A stretch of DNA of 62,184 nucleotides from Nemertoderma westbladi (lineage: Eukaryota > Xenacoelomorpha > Nemertodermatida > Nemertodermatidae): assembly GCA_032718475.1 (NCBI GenBank), contig JAUCBJ010005803.1, positions 1-62,184 of the forward strand, read 5' to 3'. How positions within the stretch are numbered: the first letter of the stretch is position 1; every line of letters starts with the position of its first letter. The position numbers and the translations under genes were made by a program. Below the pieces are notes generated by a model, which saw only the letters and a program-made list of their open reading frames with translations, made no database searches and was not told the DNA's origin. Positions 39,101 through 51,100 of the stretch are shown in pieces.

Positions 39101-42100
39101 TGTGTTTCAAATTTCAAGCAATGTGATAGAGATTTGTAGAAAAAATTGGGGGGGGGGGGGGGGGGGGGGTCCGTGTCATCAGAAAATGACACTATATTAC
39201 GGGACATGGTGTATTATGGTAGATCATAGCGTACTCTATTAATTAATCGAGTACGCTATCTGGTAGATCGATATTTATGGTAGCTAGTGTTTTTTTACTA
39301 GCTATAATTTTTAAAATTTCAAAAATACGTTTTTTTTTATTTTTGTTATTGGTAAGTGTTCGAGAACATTATTATATATTATTTATTGAGATGTAGCTTG
39401 TGTTTTTTTTTATTAGCTAGCATGGTACTAGTTACCGGTATATATAACCGGTATTAGTATAGTATGTATGTATACTGCAAATTTGTAAGAACCTTTGTGA
39501 TTTTATTGGGGGTATTTTGTCTTTAATGATATTGGTGAATGTTCTGGAACAACTCCATTATTTTTTTATGGTAGCTAGTGTTTTTTTTAAAAGCTAGTAT
39601 TTTTTGAAACTTTAAAAATATTTATTTTTTCGGATTTTTGTTATTGGTAAGTGCTCTAGAACATTACTAGATATTATTTATTAAGGTAGCTAGTGTTTTT
39701 TTCGTTTTTTTTTTCCTACATAGCAAGGTATATTTTGAAATTATATATAAAAAACATTTGTGAAAACAATTTAGAATTCGAGATAAAATATATGCTATAT
39801 ACATATGTACGATAATATATATGTTGTTGCAAATCTATAGCTAATATGACATAGAACATTTTACAAAAAGTAGCAAAAACTAGCTACTACAAATAAAATC
39901 CCGGTCATGGGTACACATACTGTAGTACAGTAGTGCCATTACCAAAAATATTGATAATATTTAAGCTGAACAGAACATCGTGTGGCGGCACAGTTTTTTT
40001 ATTCTAAATTCAGCAAAGTGTCCTTGAATGAAATCCAGCTATTATATAGGATAATAATTTAGGCTTGCTACCAACTAACAACACATATATATATACGCAA
40101 TATATAAAAAAAAAGTTTTATACATTTTAAATACATACTATTACTAGCTAGTAAATAATTCACAAGCTCCATAAAAACACCTTTTCTACCATAACTAATA
40201 ATGTTAACAAAAAAAAGTAAATTTTTTTTATTTTCAAAAAAATACTAGCTAGTAAAAAACACTAGCTACAATATATTAATATCTATTAAGGTTCTAGAAC
40301 ATTTACCATTATATAGTACCAATTAAAATTGGTCCAAAACACAAAAATAATGGGACCTAATTGTCCTGGACCGAATTGTGCAGGACCTAATTTTCCGGAC
40401 CGAATTGTCGTGCTTCCGGGTGGGCACACCTCCACCGAATTTTTAATACTAGCTAGTTTTTGCTAATTTTTTTGAAAATGTTCTAAAACATATTAGGTAT
40501 TAATTAAGAAACAAATTAGTTTTCTAGAACACAGATTTTTGTTATTGATTACCGGAAATTTTTATTTATTATTTTTATTTATTTGGATCCGGACAATTCC
40601 AATCCGGACAATTCCGACCCATGAAAATTTCATTCGATCTCTGAGTGGGTCGGAATTGTCCGTGTCGGAATTGCCATAGCTTCATGTGACGGGATCTATA
40701 AGATCCTGACCGGGTTAGATATGTACGCGTCACCGTTCTGCTGGGCAGTCGTGCTAGTTCGCTTTGGCCGAAGGCCGTTGGGGAAAATAATTAGGGTTTC
40801 TGTTGTTTCTCGATATTGATAGTCGAAACGATAATAGCACAATGGATATCAGTAATGATACAGATATAATAGCAGAAGACACACAGATTAATTGCTGATG
40901 TTAGTGGCGGTGACAGTCATAATCTATGACCGGTCTGCAACTGAGTAACTAATGAATTGACCGGTAAACCAGTAATGCAGAATAATATATGATTGATATA
41001 CACAGATTATTGGTTTCACCTCCTACTGTACTTGGCCCTCTGTACCCAGTGGATGCTTTCCTATCTCTAGTCATGTGCTTCCCCCTCCCCGCTATTGGCT
41101 AATATACTAATTATCACTTTGGCACTCCCCATGAGTGTTTCCCCCCGCTGCTAGCCTCTACTAGCCGTGTTCCCTCCGAGGTGGTTTGACCTCTCACCTC
41201 TCTCTGTGGCTTTAGGGCTTGTGTCGCCCCCCCCCCCCCCCCCCAAAGTTGGTTTATGAGGCGAGATTAATATTGGTAATCTCGTATCCCCAACTTATTG
41301 GTAGAATGCCACTGGTCCCATTTTCTGGTGGGTAATGAAGTGGAATTGAATCCGCTTACACTTCATATACGAAGAGTGTTAGTTTGCCTTTCTTGAGTAC
41401 TGACATAATTGTTCTCACGTCTTATGAGGTTCTCTAGGATCTCTCTGTAAATGTATATGACGATGGAGTGAATGAGTATCAAATGGGGGGGGGGGCTTCA
41501 TCTACACCACTTGCACTTCGAACTCGCACTCGCACTGCAATTTTTAATTAAAATTGGCTAATTATAAAAATGGGTAATATTTATCAAAATTCAATACGAT
41601 AACTTTTAAAGAGCTTCCAAAGCTCTTTCGAATGAACCATAAAAGAAGAAAATTGGTTGAAAAATGACGGAGGAGTAATTTGAAAATTAAAAATGTCAAT
41701 CCGAGAAAATGCCCTTCAAAGTTTAAACCGTCCCGCCAAAATTGGCTGTCTGTGTTCTGGTTGGTTAATTATTTCTGGCACGAAGGATGCACACCAACGA
41801 GCTAAAATGTTCATTACTGGGGTTTTCGGGGTCGCTGATTTCATTTCCGATGTCAGTTTTAATTTTTGGTGGAATCTAGTCTATTTGTCTGTCTGTCGGT
41901 CTTCTGTCTTTCTTACAATTTGACAGACAGACCATCATACGGAAAAACAGTGATAACTCGAGAACTGAAGCAGGTCTCACTAAGCGGTTTTCAGATTTGT
42001 AATCCTCATTAAAATTCTGCTCTAGGTGAAATAAATAAACAACAATTTGAAAATTTTACCTGAGGGGGGAAGGGGGGGTATACCCCCCCCCCCCCCCCCC

Positions 42101-45100
42101 CCCACTCCCCCCTTAAGCCAAGGAATGCCTGTTTACCAGAAATCAAAATGACCTCCCAGGAGAAACTCGTTCCAAATAATAGGTTTACTCACAAAAATGA
42201 TACCTGTTTGCTACTTTCCCTAAATTTATACTTAATACGAACACGAAATGACACGAAATATGAATTCACCGAGAGATTGAAAAGTGTTATGCATAAAGCA
42301 TGTGATAAATTAATTTATTGATATTCAATTCCTTTCTGTATGAAAGCTTCTTGTTGATGGAGTGGAAGTATCATATTATATTAGTATTAGTATAATACAT
42401 ATCCCTCATAACTCAGTTCATTGATGAATGGGTCATTAAGCATGGAGTGGGATAGTTTATTAGGGATCCAGTCATCCTTTCATTTTCGTCACACCATTTA
42501 CAAGTAAAGGAAAGCAAATGTACAGTTCTACAACTTATACCATAATACTGTAATACTTCAACTTGCTGACTTGTTACTGTACGGTAATTAATACCTGAAT
42601 AACATTGGTGATACGGTGATTCCGATTAGCAGATTAGGGAAGAGAATCAATGGCGACGCGCCGTCCGTCGATGACAGAGGTCGGAAAGATGAATAAAGAT
42701 GCCTTAAAAGAAGCATTAACGAATTTACTCAAAGAGAACGATAACATTGCAGCCGGAACGTCGCCCCAGCCGAGTACTGGGTGGGACGATAAAATCCAAC
42801 AGATTCTGGATGAGGTGATCACTATGCGAAACGAAAATAAAGTGTACAAGGAAAGATTAACACTCCTCGAAGATGACAATAAACAACTGAAGGATACAGT
42901 CGCGAGCCAACAGAAGTACTTGGAATGGTCTGATGCGGATAAGCGTAGCTGTAATCTTGTTATAACTGGCCTATCGGAAACGTCGAGTATAACGGTAAAT
43001 AGTGTAACAGTGGCCACGGATAAAGACAAGGTGTCCGTGATTTTGGAATCAATCGGGATGGGAGAAGAAATATTCGCTATTGATGAGATTGCTGGGAAAA
43101 TCCAGCAGCCCCGGAGAAAACGGTTCCGTCAGAAATCACCCAATAAAGTTATCATTTAAATCCCGAAATGCTGCAAGAAAGATAATTTTGAGCGCAAAGA
43201 ACCTAAAGTCAGTCTTGGGATTAGATAAAGTATATATAAACAGGGACACCCACCCAGCGATTAGGAAGGAACAGGGAAGGTTGCGTCACCGGAAGAAGGA
43301 AGAAAGCGATAAACCTGAAAACCAGGGTAAGGAAGTCACCATAGACTGGGCTAACCGCGTACTTACTGTTGACGGAGTTGCGGTAGATTACTACAGACCG
43401 GCGATTTTTTAAGTCATGGGATGAAAAACTTTATACAATTTTTAGCAATAAATATTAATGGTGTTACCGGGAAACTGGAAAGTGACTATTACTCTAAACT
43501 AGCAGCTCAGTATGACATAATCGCAATTTCAGAGCTCAAAACTCAGTACCCAATTGCTTTGGCAGGTTTTTCATTTCTTCGAAGCCAATGTATCCGAGGT
43601 GAGGAACTATGAGGTGGTGTAGGTCTGTTCATCCGTTCTACAATTATTAATAACGTATGCAATGTAAATGTTTATAAAGATCAAATTTGGTTCTCGTTAA
43701 TTTTTGATTCTAGCCTCCGTTTTGGCGCTGTGTATATCTCCCCAACCGATTCGCCTTATCATGAATTTAGTGCATTTTCGATAATAAATGAACAGTGTCA
43801 TAAATATAGTAAAGTTGTAGTGTTCGGAGATATCAACGCTAGACTTAGCAACTTATATTATTTTACAGACAATAAAGCAAACATGACATTTTCGACAAAC
43901 CCGGATACAGTCCTAAATAGTAATGGTCGTGAAATTCGCCATTTATGCTCAACATGTACGCTAGTTCCCCTTAATCATCTCAATACTCCAACAAATAGTT
44001 ACCATGGCGACCTGACTTATAAACAAGGTAGCAAGTGGGTTTCCCAAGTGGACTGGGTACTGTGCAGCCCCTCCATATTACAATATATTGGATTCTTGAC
44101 GGTTATACAATCAGTGAAATATACGGATCATTCTGGGTTAAGTTTTGACTTTACAGCTGAGTATACAGACCTGGACAGTTTGCTAACACGAGCGAATCAA
44201 CTGGGCGAAACACACATTACACAAAGTCAAAGTAAACCCTGTAACCGGTACAGTCGTATCGATGTACAACTGTTTAAAGAAAAAATAAATAACATGAACC
44301 CACCAGGAAATAATGATAACCCAATATCAACCGGAGCACAATTTAATACCACCATAGTTTCCTCACTAACTCAACTAGCCAAACAATGCCCATCGATAAA
44401 GCGAAACAAACATATGCCTGTGTCAAGGGATAAGAGCAGTAAAAACTCAATAGCACGATGGCAATGGTTAGTGGCTATCAATGAACCGAAAACATTGTGG
44501 AACGCAATAAATTGGAATGGAACTGTGAACCATGACATCAGAAATGATGAAATAAAGTATACGCCTACCGACAGTGAATTCGCAAATTATTTTAAAGACC
44601 TGCTGTCACCAAAATTCACCAATGAATTGGAGCACTTTATAAATGAAAAAATCGCCAAGGTAACTCTGAACATCCCTGTCCTGGACGATGATATAAACCC
44701 GAACGAGGTTGCCGAATGTATAAACTCCTTAAAACCAAACAAGGCAGCCGGTGTAGACGGACTACCCCAGGGCCTGTTAAAGCTGCTGAATGAAGATTGG
44801 CTTATATCACTCACGCAATTTTTCAACCGTGTATTTTCTGGCAACACCCAGTATCCAAGTGAGTGGTCTATGTCAAATTTTTTCGCAATTTTTAAAAAGG
44901 GCCGACGGTTTTTACCGAAAAATTACCGGGGAATTTCGTTAGCACCAGCACTAGCAAAACTATATGATTCGGTTTTAACAAAACGCTTCACAACTTATGG
45001 TACAAACCGCACCTGAAACAGGCTGGTGGGCAGCCAGGTCGCGGTTGCATGGAACAAATTTTATGTATCAGGCTAATTATAGATATATCCATACGTACGA

Positions 45101-48100
45101 AAAAACAACTATTCATCGCATTTATCGACTATGAAAAAGCCTACGATAAAGTCGACCGCACAAAGCTTCTTCAACGATTAATAGATAAAGGATGCGGCGC
45201 GAAGTTTCTTATGGCCCTCGCTAGATCTATGCAAAACACTACAAACAAATTCGGTTCCTGCGTATTCGAGAGTACTGCAGGGATGGGTCAGGGAAAACCA
45301 TCGAGTTGCCCATTATTCTGCGCCCATATAGACCCTATAGTGGATGTGGTTGACAACATGGGAGAAGATGATTGGTTGCACAGTTTGCACTTATTATTAT
45401 TAATGGATGATACCTGTGTTTGTGCCACTTCACGCAGTATTCTAATCGAAAAAGTATGGCGAATAAAGAAGAAAAGTGATGAGCTGGGTATGACAATCCA
45501 TCCAACAAAATCAAAATTTTTATCCTCGGCCGAATCAACCCAAGATCAAGACCCCATTAGAGTTGATGACATCATCTTACTATGCGTTGATTCATATGTA
45601 TATCTTGGAGCAACCATTTCCATCAACCCGATATCTGTGCAGGCCACCGACGATATGAATTCCCGCATGTCCAACTACAACAAGTTTTCATCATTCCTAG
45701 CAAAAAACGCTGATGCCCCATTTACTGTAAAAAAATTGGTATGGAACGCTGCCTTACAATCAAAATTGTTATACGGATGCGAGACATGGCTGTGTAACAA
45801 TATTAAACCGATCGTATCAATGACCATAAAGTCTCTTAAACATTTACTAAACGTGAGATGCACGACACCAAATGATTTAACATGGATAGAAACAGGAGTG
45901 GAACATATAGAGACAACAATAAAAATACGACAAAAGAACTTTCTTCAAGGGTTAACAAGGAGATCTAATTTCGTCGGAAGTTACCACGAGTTCGCAATAA
46001 AATTAGCATCGAGTCTAAAAAGCCCATGTGGTAAATATATTGACAACATGATGAATGGTAATACTAATAACCCTCAATCCTCATTAAATGTGATAAAAGA
46101 GCGTACCAGAGCCAATGTTAGAAATTCCACGAGGATATCAAATTACCTCCAGTTCAACCCGAATTTAGTCTGCCATTCAGTTTATAGTGACTCCTATATT
46201 CCAGAATTTCAAAGAATTGACTCTACTAGAATACGGATGAGTTCGACATCGCTACCAATGGAAATGGGAAGATGGTCGCGTATCCCAAGAGACGAACGAC
46301 TATGCGCGTGCAGTGACATTCAAACGGACACACATATATTTCTAGAATGCTCTTTATCGTCATTGCAAAGAGCCAAATACCTTGAAAGTAATGACAGAGA
46401 TCTACCAACGGCCCTAGGGAGTTTGAGCAATTCAGAACTAACTGTTTGTGTCATGAAATTATTGAGGTACACAAAAAGTAATAATGTAACGAATTACGAT
46501 CGGCTTAATTTCAAATTTCAATTTAAATTTCTTTCTGTCATTATCAGAAATTTGTAGTACATTTAGTATAATTAATTAAGTAGAATAAATGTGGAATACA
46601 ATTAAATCGTATCCAATAGAAATCGGAAATATACTTCGGTAGTACAGTATATCGTAAGTAGTATATATTTAGTATACATTTTATAATTGGTCTATCCTTT
46701 ATGGTGCTTGTTGTTTATATTGATTGTTTGAGTTTTCATCCCGGATACGACAATAAACTAACTAACTAACTACAGAGAAAGGTTTTGAGGTGAATCTTTT
46801 ATGTGGCATTATCAGTAAAGAATGATTAACAAACCATTCCTTGTGGTCTTTCAGCATTGAATGTTCTCAGCTCAGCATGATAATTCTTCCTGCTTAGTAA
46901 TTCATACCACCTCAAAATGCTTTATTTGGTTCTTTTTTTGGTATATTAATAATACATTTGTTCTACATCTTTAAAAAAACAAATTACTAAATATCTTAAA
47001 AAACAAATAATAATTCTTATTTATAAATTATATATTATAATTATAAATAATAATTAAGAAATAAAAGGACTATAATTCGATAAAAAAAAGTAAGCGGAAA
47101 ACACCGCTTTTTTACACTCATTTTCAATTTAGCGAAATTCAACTATTTCAACCGAGTGGTTGTTTTACACTAGAAATTCCAACGATTTGCTATTAAAATG
47201 CCAATGATTTGAAAACTCAACACACGAGGGCAGAATAACTGAATTTGGCTGAAGAAAATGAGTGGAAAATAGTGTTTTCCGTTACGTTTTTATATCGAAT
47301 ACATTTATTTGAAAAAAAATCACCAGCGTTATCATTGTTTACGACGTATAATACTCTTTAATGCTGCCCACGTTTTTAGATAGATTTCCTAAGATTTCTG
47401 AGGCTGTAGCTCCAAAAACATAGAACACAAACTCATTCAAATTTTCGAGCATGTACAGATCGTCAATATTTAAGCCTACCACCAGGTCTGGTACTGTTAT
47501 CAACCATTCTGTAGGATCTGAGGTTGAGACTCAGCCAGTATTCAGATAGTACTGTACAGCCAGACAGTACTATGCCTACTGTGTTACCGTGTACCGGTAC
47601 TGAACAGAGGTAAGATTGTGTGAGCTAGTTGTACAGTAAGCTAAAATTAGTTTAAAAAAAGACATTTGTTTATCTAATTTTCCACAAAATTAGTTGAAAA
47701 AAGACTTTTTTAAACAAAATTTCCAAGAAAATATTTAAAGAAGACTTTATTAAACTAATTTTCTGGAAATTAGTGAATAAAAGTTAGATTAATTAACTCA
47801 ATTTTAATTATATTAGTGAGAAGAAGAGCCTTTTCCAAATAGAAAATAATAATAAGTATTAAATACTTTATTAATTCCATTCCAGCTGGTAAAAATGTTG
47901 ATCACAGTGGTCGTTATCTTCATGTTGTCATGGTTACCAAATCACACCCTACGGTTACTTATTGATGGGTTCCCTGGTTATCTCCTGTAAGTATTACTTT
48001 TTATACTCAAAAATTCTACAGTTTAAGACCACATGATTGATCTCTACATATAACAACGTATTTAGATAAATTGGAACTAAGCAAAATGTGTTGGTAATAA

Positions 48101-51100
48101 AAAACAAGGTAAGAATGGACATTAGATATCTGAGTCGAATAAATAAAATAATTCGTAAAAATGTTGGAAACCCATGTAAAATAAAATAGTAATAATAAAT
48201 ATTTCCATGAAATACTTGGTAAAAAATATACTTATGTAATTCATGCTTATTAAATTATTCACTTTTGATTTGCACTATATACTAACATTATCAAATCTAA
48301 ATTCAGTTACTACTACTACTACTAGGTCAAGCGAACTCGGAGAGTGGAAATGAGATCCTTCCAGGCTTCCCGATTCTCCATAATTGTCGCAATTTCGTTT
48401 CTCCCAAGTTCAGTATCCCTTTCAAGTTGATCTATATATGTTATGGCCGGTCGTCAACGACTACGCTTTCCATGAGTTGGTTGCCAGAAAAGTAGATCTG
48501 GTATGACCTCGTCTTTACTTCGCCAGCAGTGCCCACTGAATCTTAATCTGCGTTCACGGGGCTGGTTGATACAGGTGGTATTGTACCATAAAGCTCGGCG
48601 TTTGTCATGTGTTGTCTCCAGCTGATGTTTAGGGCTGCCCTTAGTAGTCTTGTGTAGCAACCATCAATTCTTTGTTCAAGTGATTTAGTCAGTGTCCAGG
48701 TCTCACCCCCGTATAAAAATACACTTCCCACTGTGGCTCGAAAGAACTTAGTCTTCAGGTGCCTGGAGAGATCTGATTTCCAGATGGTATCCATTTTTGA
48801 TAGAGCTACCCAAGCCTTTGCTTTCCTAACTTCTATGTCCTTTTTGCTACTCTCTATCCATGATCCAAGGTACTGGAAGTCGTCAACCTTCCTTAGTTGA
48901 TTATTGTCAATGGTTGTCAAGTTTCCATCAACATTAAAGGTCATGAATTCGGTCTTGGTAGCATTTATATGCAATCCAACCTACTTAGCAGCCCTCTCCA
49001 CTTTATTTAGTAGAAGCTGTGCATCTGCTAGAGTATTAGAGAGCAGGGTGATGTCATCCGCAAAGTCGGTATCTGTGATTGTAGTTGCCGGATATCTACT
49101 ACTTCTGCGTTCTTGAAGTGTGAATCCCAGGTCTTCACCCTTTGTGGCTGTCCTCATTGCGTAATCCAGCACAATTACAAATAGTAATGGTGCTAATGTG
49201 TCACCTTGCAGTACCCCAGCCAGGATTGAGAAAAACTCAGTTTCACCATCTGGTGAGAGTACCTGTGCTTGTGTCACAATATAACAATCCAATGCCAGCA
49301 ACAATTACTTCTGGTATTCCATAAACTCTAAGGATTTCAAGCATTTTGCCTCTATGGATGGAGTCGAATGCCTTCTTGAAGTCCACAAAAGTCATGACTG
49401 CGGGGAGATTCTTCGACTTAATTCCTTCAATCAGTCTCCGTAGTGCAAGTATCTGAGCTATTGTTGATCTACTTGGTCGAAATCCGTTTTGGCTCTTACG
49501 CAGTAGTTTCTCTATTTGAGGCCTAATCCTATATAGAATCATTTTATTGTATACTTTGGCAGCTACCACAAGCAGACAGATCCCACGATAGTTTGTTGGT
49601 ATACCGAGGTCTCCTTTCTTGGGAAGAGGCTTTAGTTGACCTTTAGTCCAAATGGGTGGTGGCTTTTCCCCTTTTAACATCCGGTTGCAAACATTCAATA
49701 ATGGTCTGATTAGCACTGCTGTTTTCCATACCTCTGCTGGGATTTCATCTAATCCACTCGCTTTATTATTGGACATGCTTTTAATGCTTCTTTGGAGTTC
49801 GGCAGGTGTAAAGTCCCCTGTTTCTATAGGTAGTGTCTTGTCATATATTTTCCTTGTCGGGCTGACCTCGATGTTTGGTGGCTGCCCAAGGAAGTTGCTG
49901 TAGTGATTTTTCCACTTCCCAACACGTTCTTCAGGACTATCGGCTTTGAGGCGCCCCTTTGCACAACTTTTCCGACCAGATACCTCATTTGCAGTTTGCC
50001 AGGTAAGTCTTGATTGTTGCTGTATGTGAGCAGTTGTAATTGCTTCAAGTTTATCCTGTATGTACTTTTCCTGGCTGATGTTGTAGGCCAATTTAAGATC
50101 GTCCGTAGCTTTCTCAACCTTGTTAATGTTTTCTGTTGTTGGTTGTTCGGTTTTGTATGTGCCATGGCACATACTGTTTTCGTTTGGGTTTCTGGGGGAT
50201 ATGCCCCTTAGCTGATTCCTTGTGGGGTGTTATTATATTCTGGTACATTGAATCGGTGGACTGGTCTTCATCCATTGACTGAAGTGCTTCAAAGCGGTTT
50301 TGAACTTCTACTGTGTAAGCATCATTTACTGCATTGTCAGTTCTGAGTTTCTCCCAGTCATAGTTGATTTGCTTGCTTGTCCTGGGTTTGCTGGCTCTCA
50401 AACTGAGTCTGATCTATGCAGTCACAATTTTGTGGTCCGAACCAATTAGGTTGAATGAACTGTATGCCTCGCAGTTGATCATGCTGTTTCTCCACTTTTT
50501 CTTTATAAGGATGTAATCCAGTTGTGCTTTGGTTCCATTAGGGTATTGAAAGGTCCATAGCTTCCCCTTACTCTTTTCGAATGTGTTGTTTGTTGATATC
50601 AATTCACATTCTTCCATTAGGTCTAAAAGTAAGTACCAATTTCTGTTAGAACTGGTGTTATAGGTGTAATCCTTGATGTCTTCTGGGCCAATTTGCGCAT
50701 TCAGGTCACCAGCAATGACTTTAACATTGTGTTTCGGAATGTCCTTTATAAGTCCAGTCAGATCTTCATAAAACTTGACTGCTTGTTCTGGCTCTGAGGC
50801 ATTGGTTGGACTGTAGCAACATATTACTGTTGTCTTGGGATTCCCCTCAAATGTTGCTATCATATATCCCTTGAATTTATAGATTCGATGTTGTTTAGGG
50901 TCTTAAGTGCAAATGGGCTTAGCAGAATTCCTACTCCGCCAATTGATGCATTGGCTGAGTTTCTTACTGCTGAGCTTGTTACTAACGTCCATCCATTTCC
51001 AATGTCATTGTACTTCATGGCAGTGTCTTCATGACAAATCCGATGTTCTTGGATGCAGATGATGTCGATGTTATATTCCATTGCCAGAGCAACCATGTCA

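Larger units (their letters stand above)
37267..39213. mobile_element. Foldback element FB-A, copy 2 (host for RLE-type retroelement; GPCR intron 1)
   Basis: Same family as 25544-28333. Arms about 37267-37715 and 38805-39213 in inverse orientation. The left tip carries three tandem copies of a 19-bp end unit (ACACCATGTCCCGTAATAT). Homopolymers at the homologous site are 13 C (37349-37361) and 22 G (39148-39169). The loop is interrupted by 37765-38769, flanked by the 15-bp duplication GTATTCCTATCCAAT. Confidence 0.85.
42620..46773 (+). mobile_element. Two-ORF APE-type LINE, nearly intact (GPCR intron 1)
   Basis: Sense with respect to the GPCR. ORF1 (42650-43412) and ORF2 (43421-46557) are 8 bases apart and in the usual order. 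The 3' UTR is about 200 bp and ends AATAAAC followed by CTAA repeats (46752-46773), a microsatellite-like tail rather than poly(A). The 5' boundary is not defined by any repeat I can see; 42620 is a guess. Clade unassigned: ORF1 resembles L1/CR1-type RNA-binding proteins and ORF2 has APE, RT and a Cys-His motif. Confidence 0.85.
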
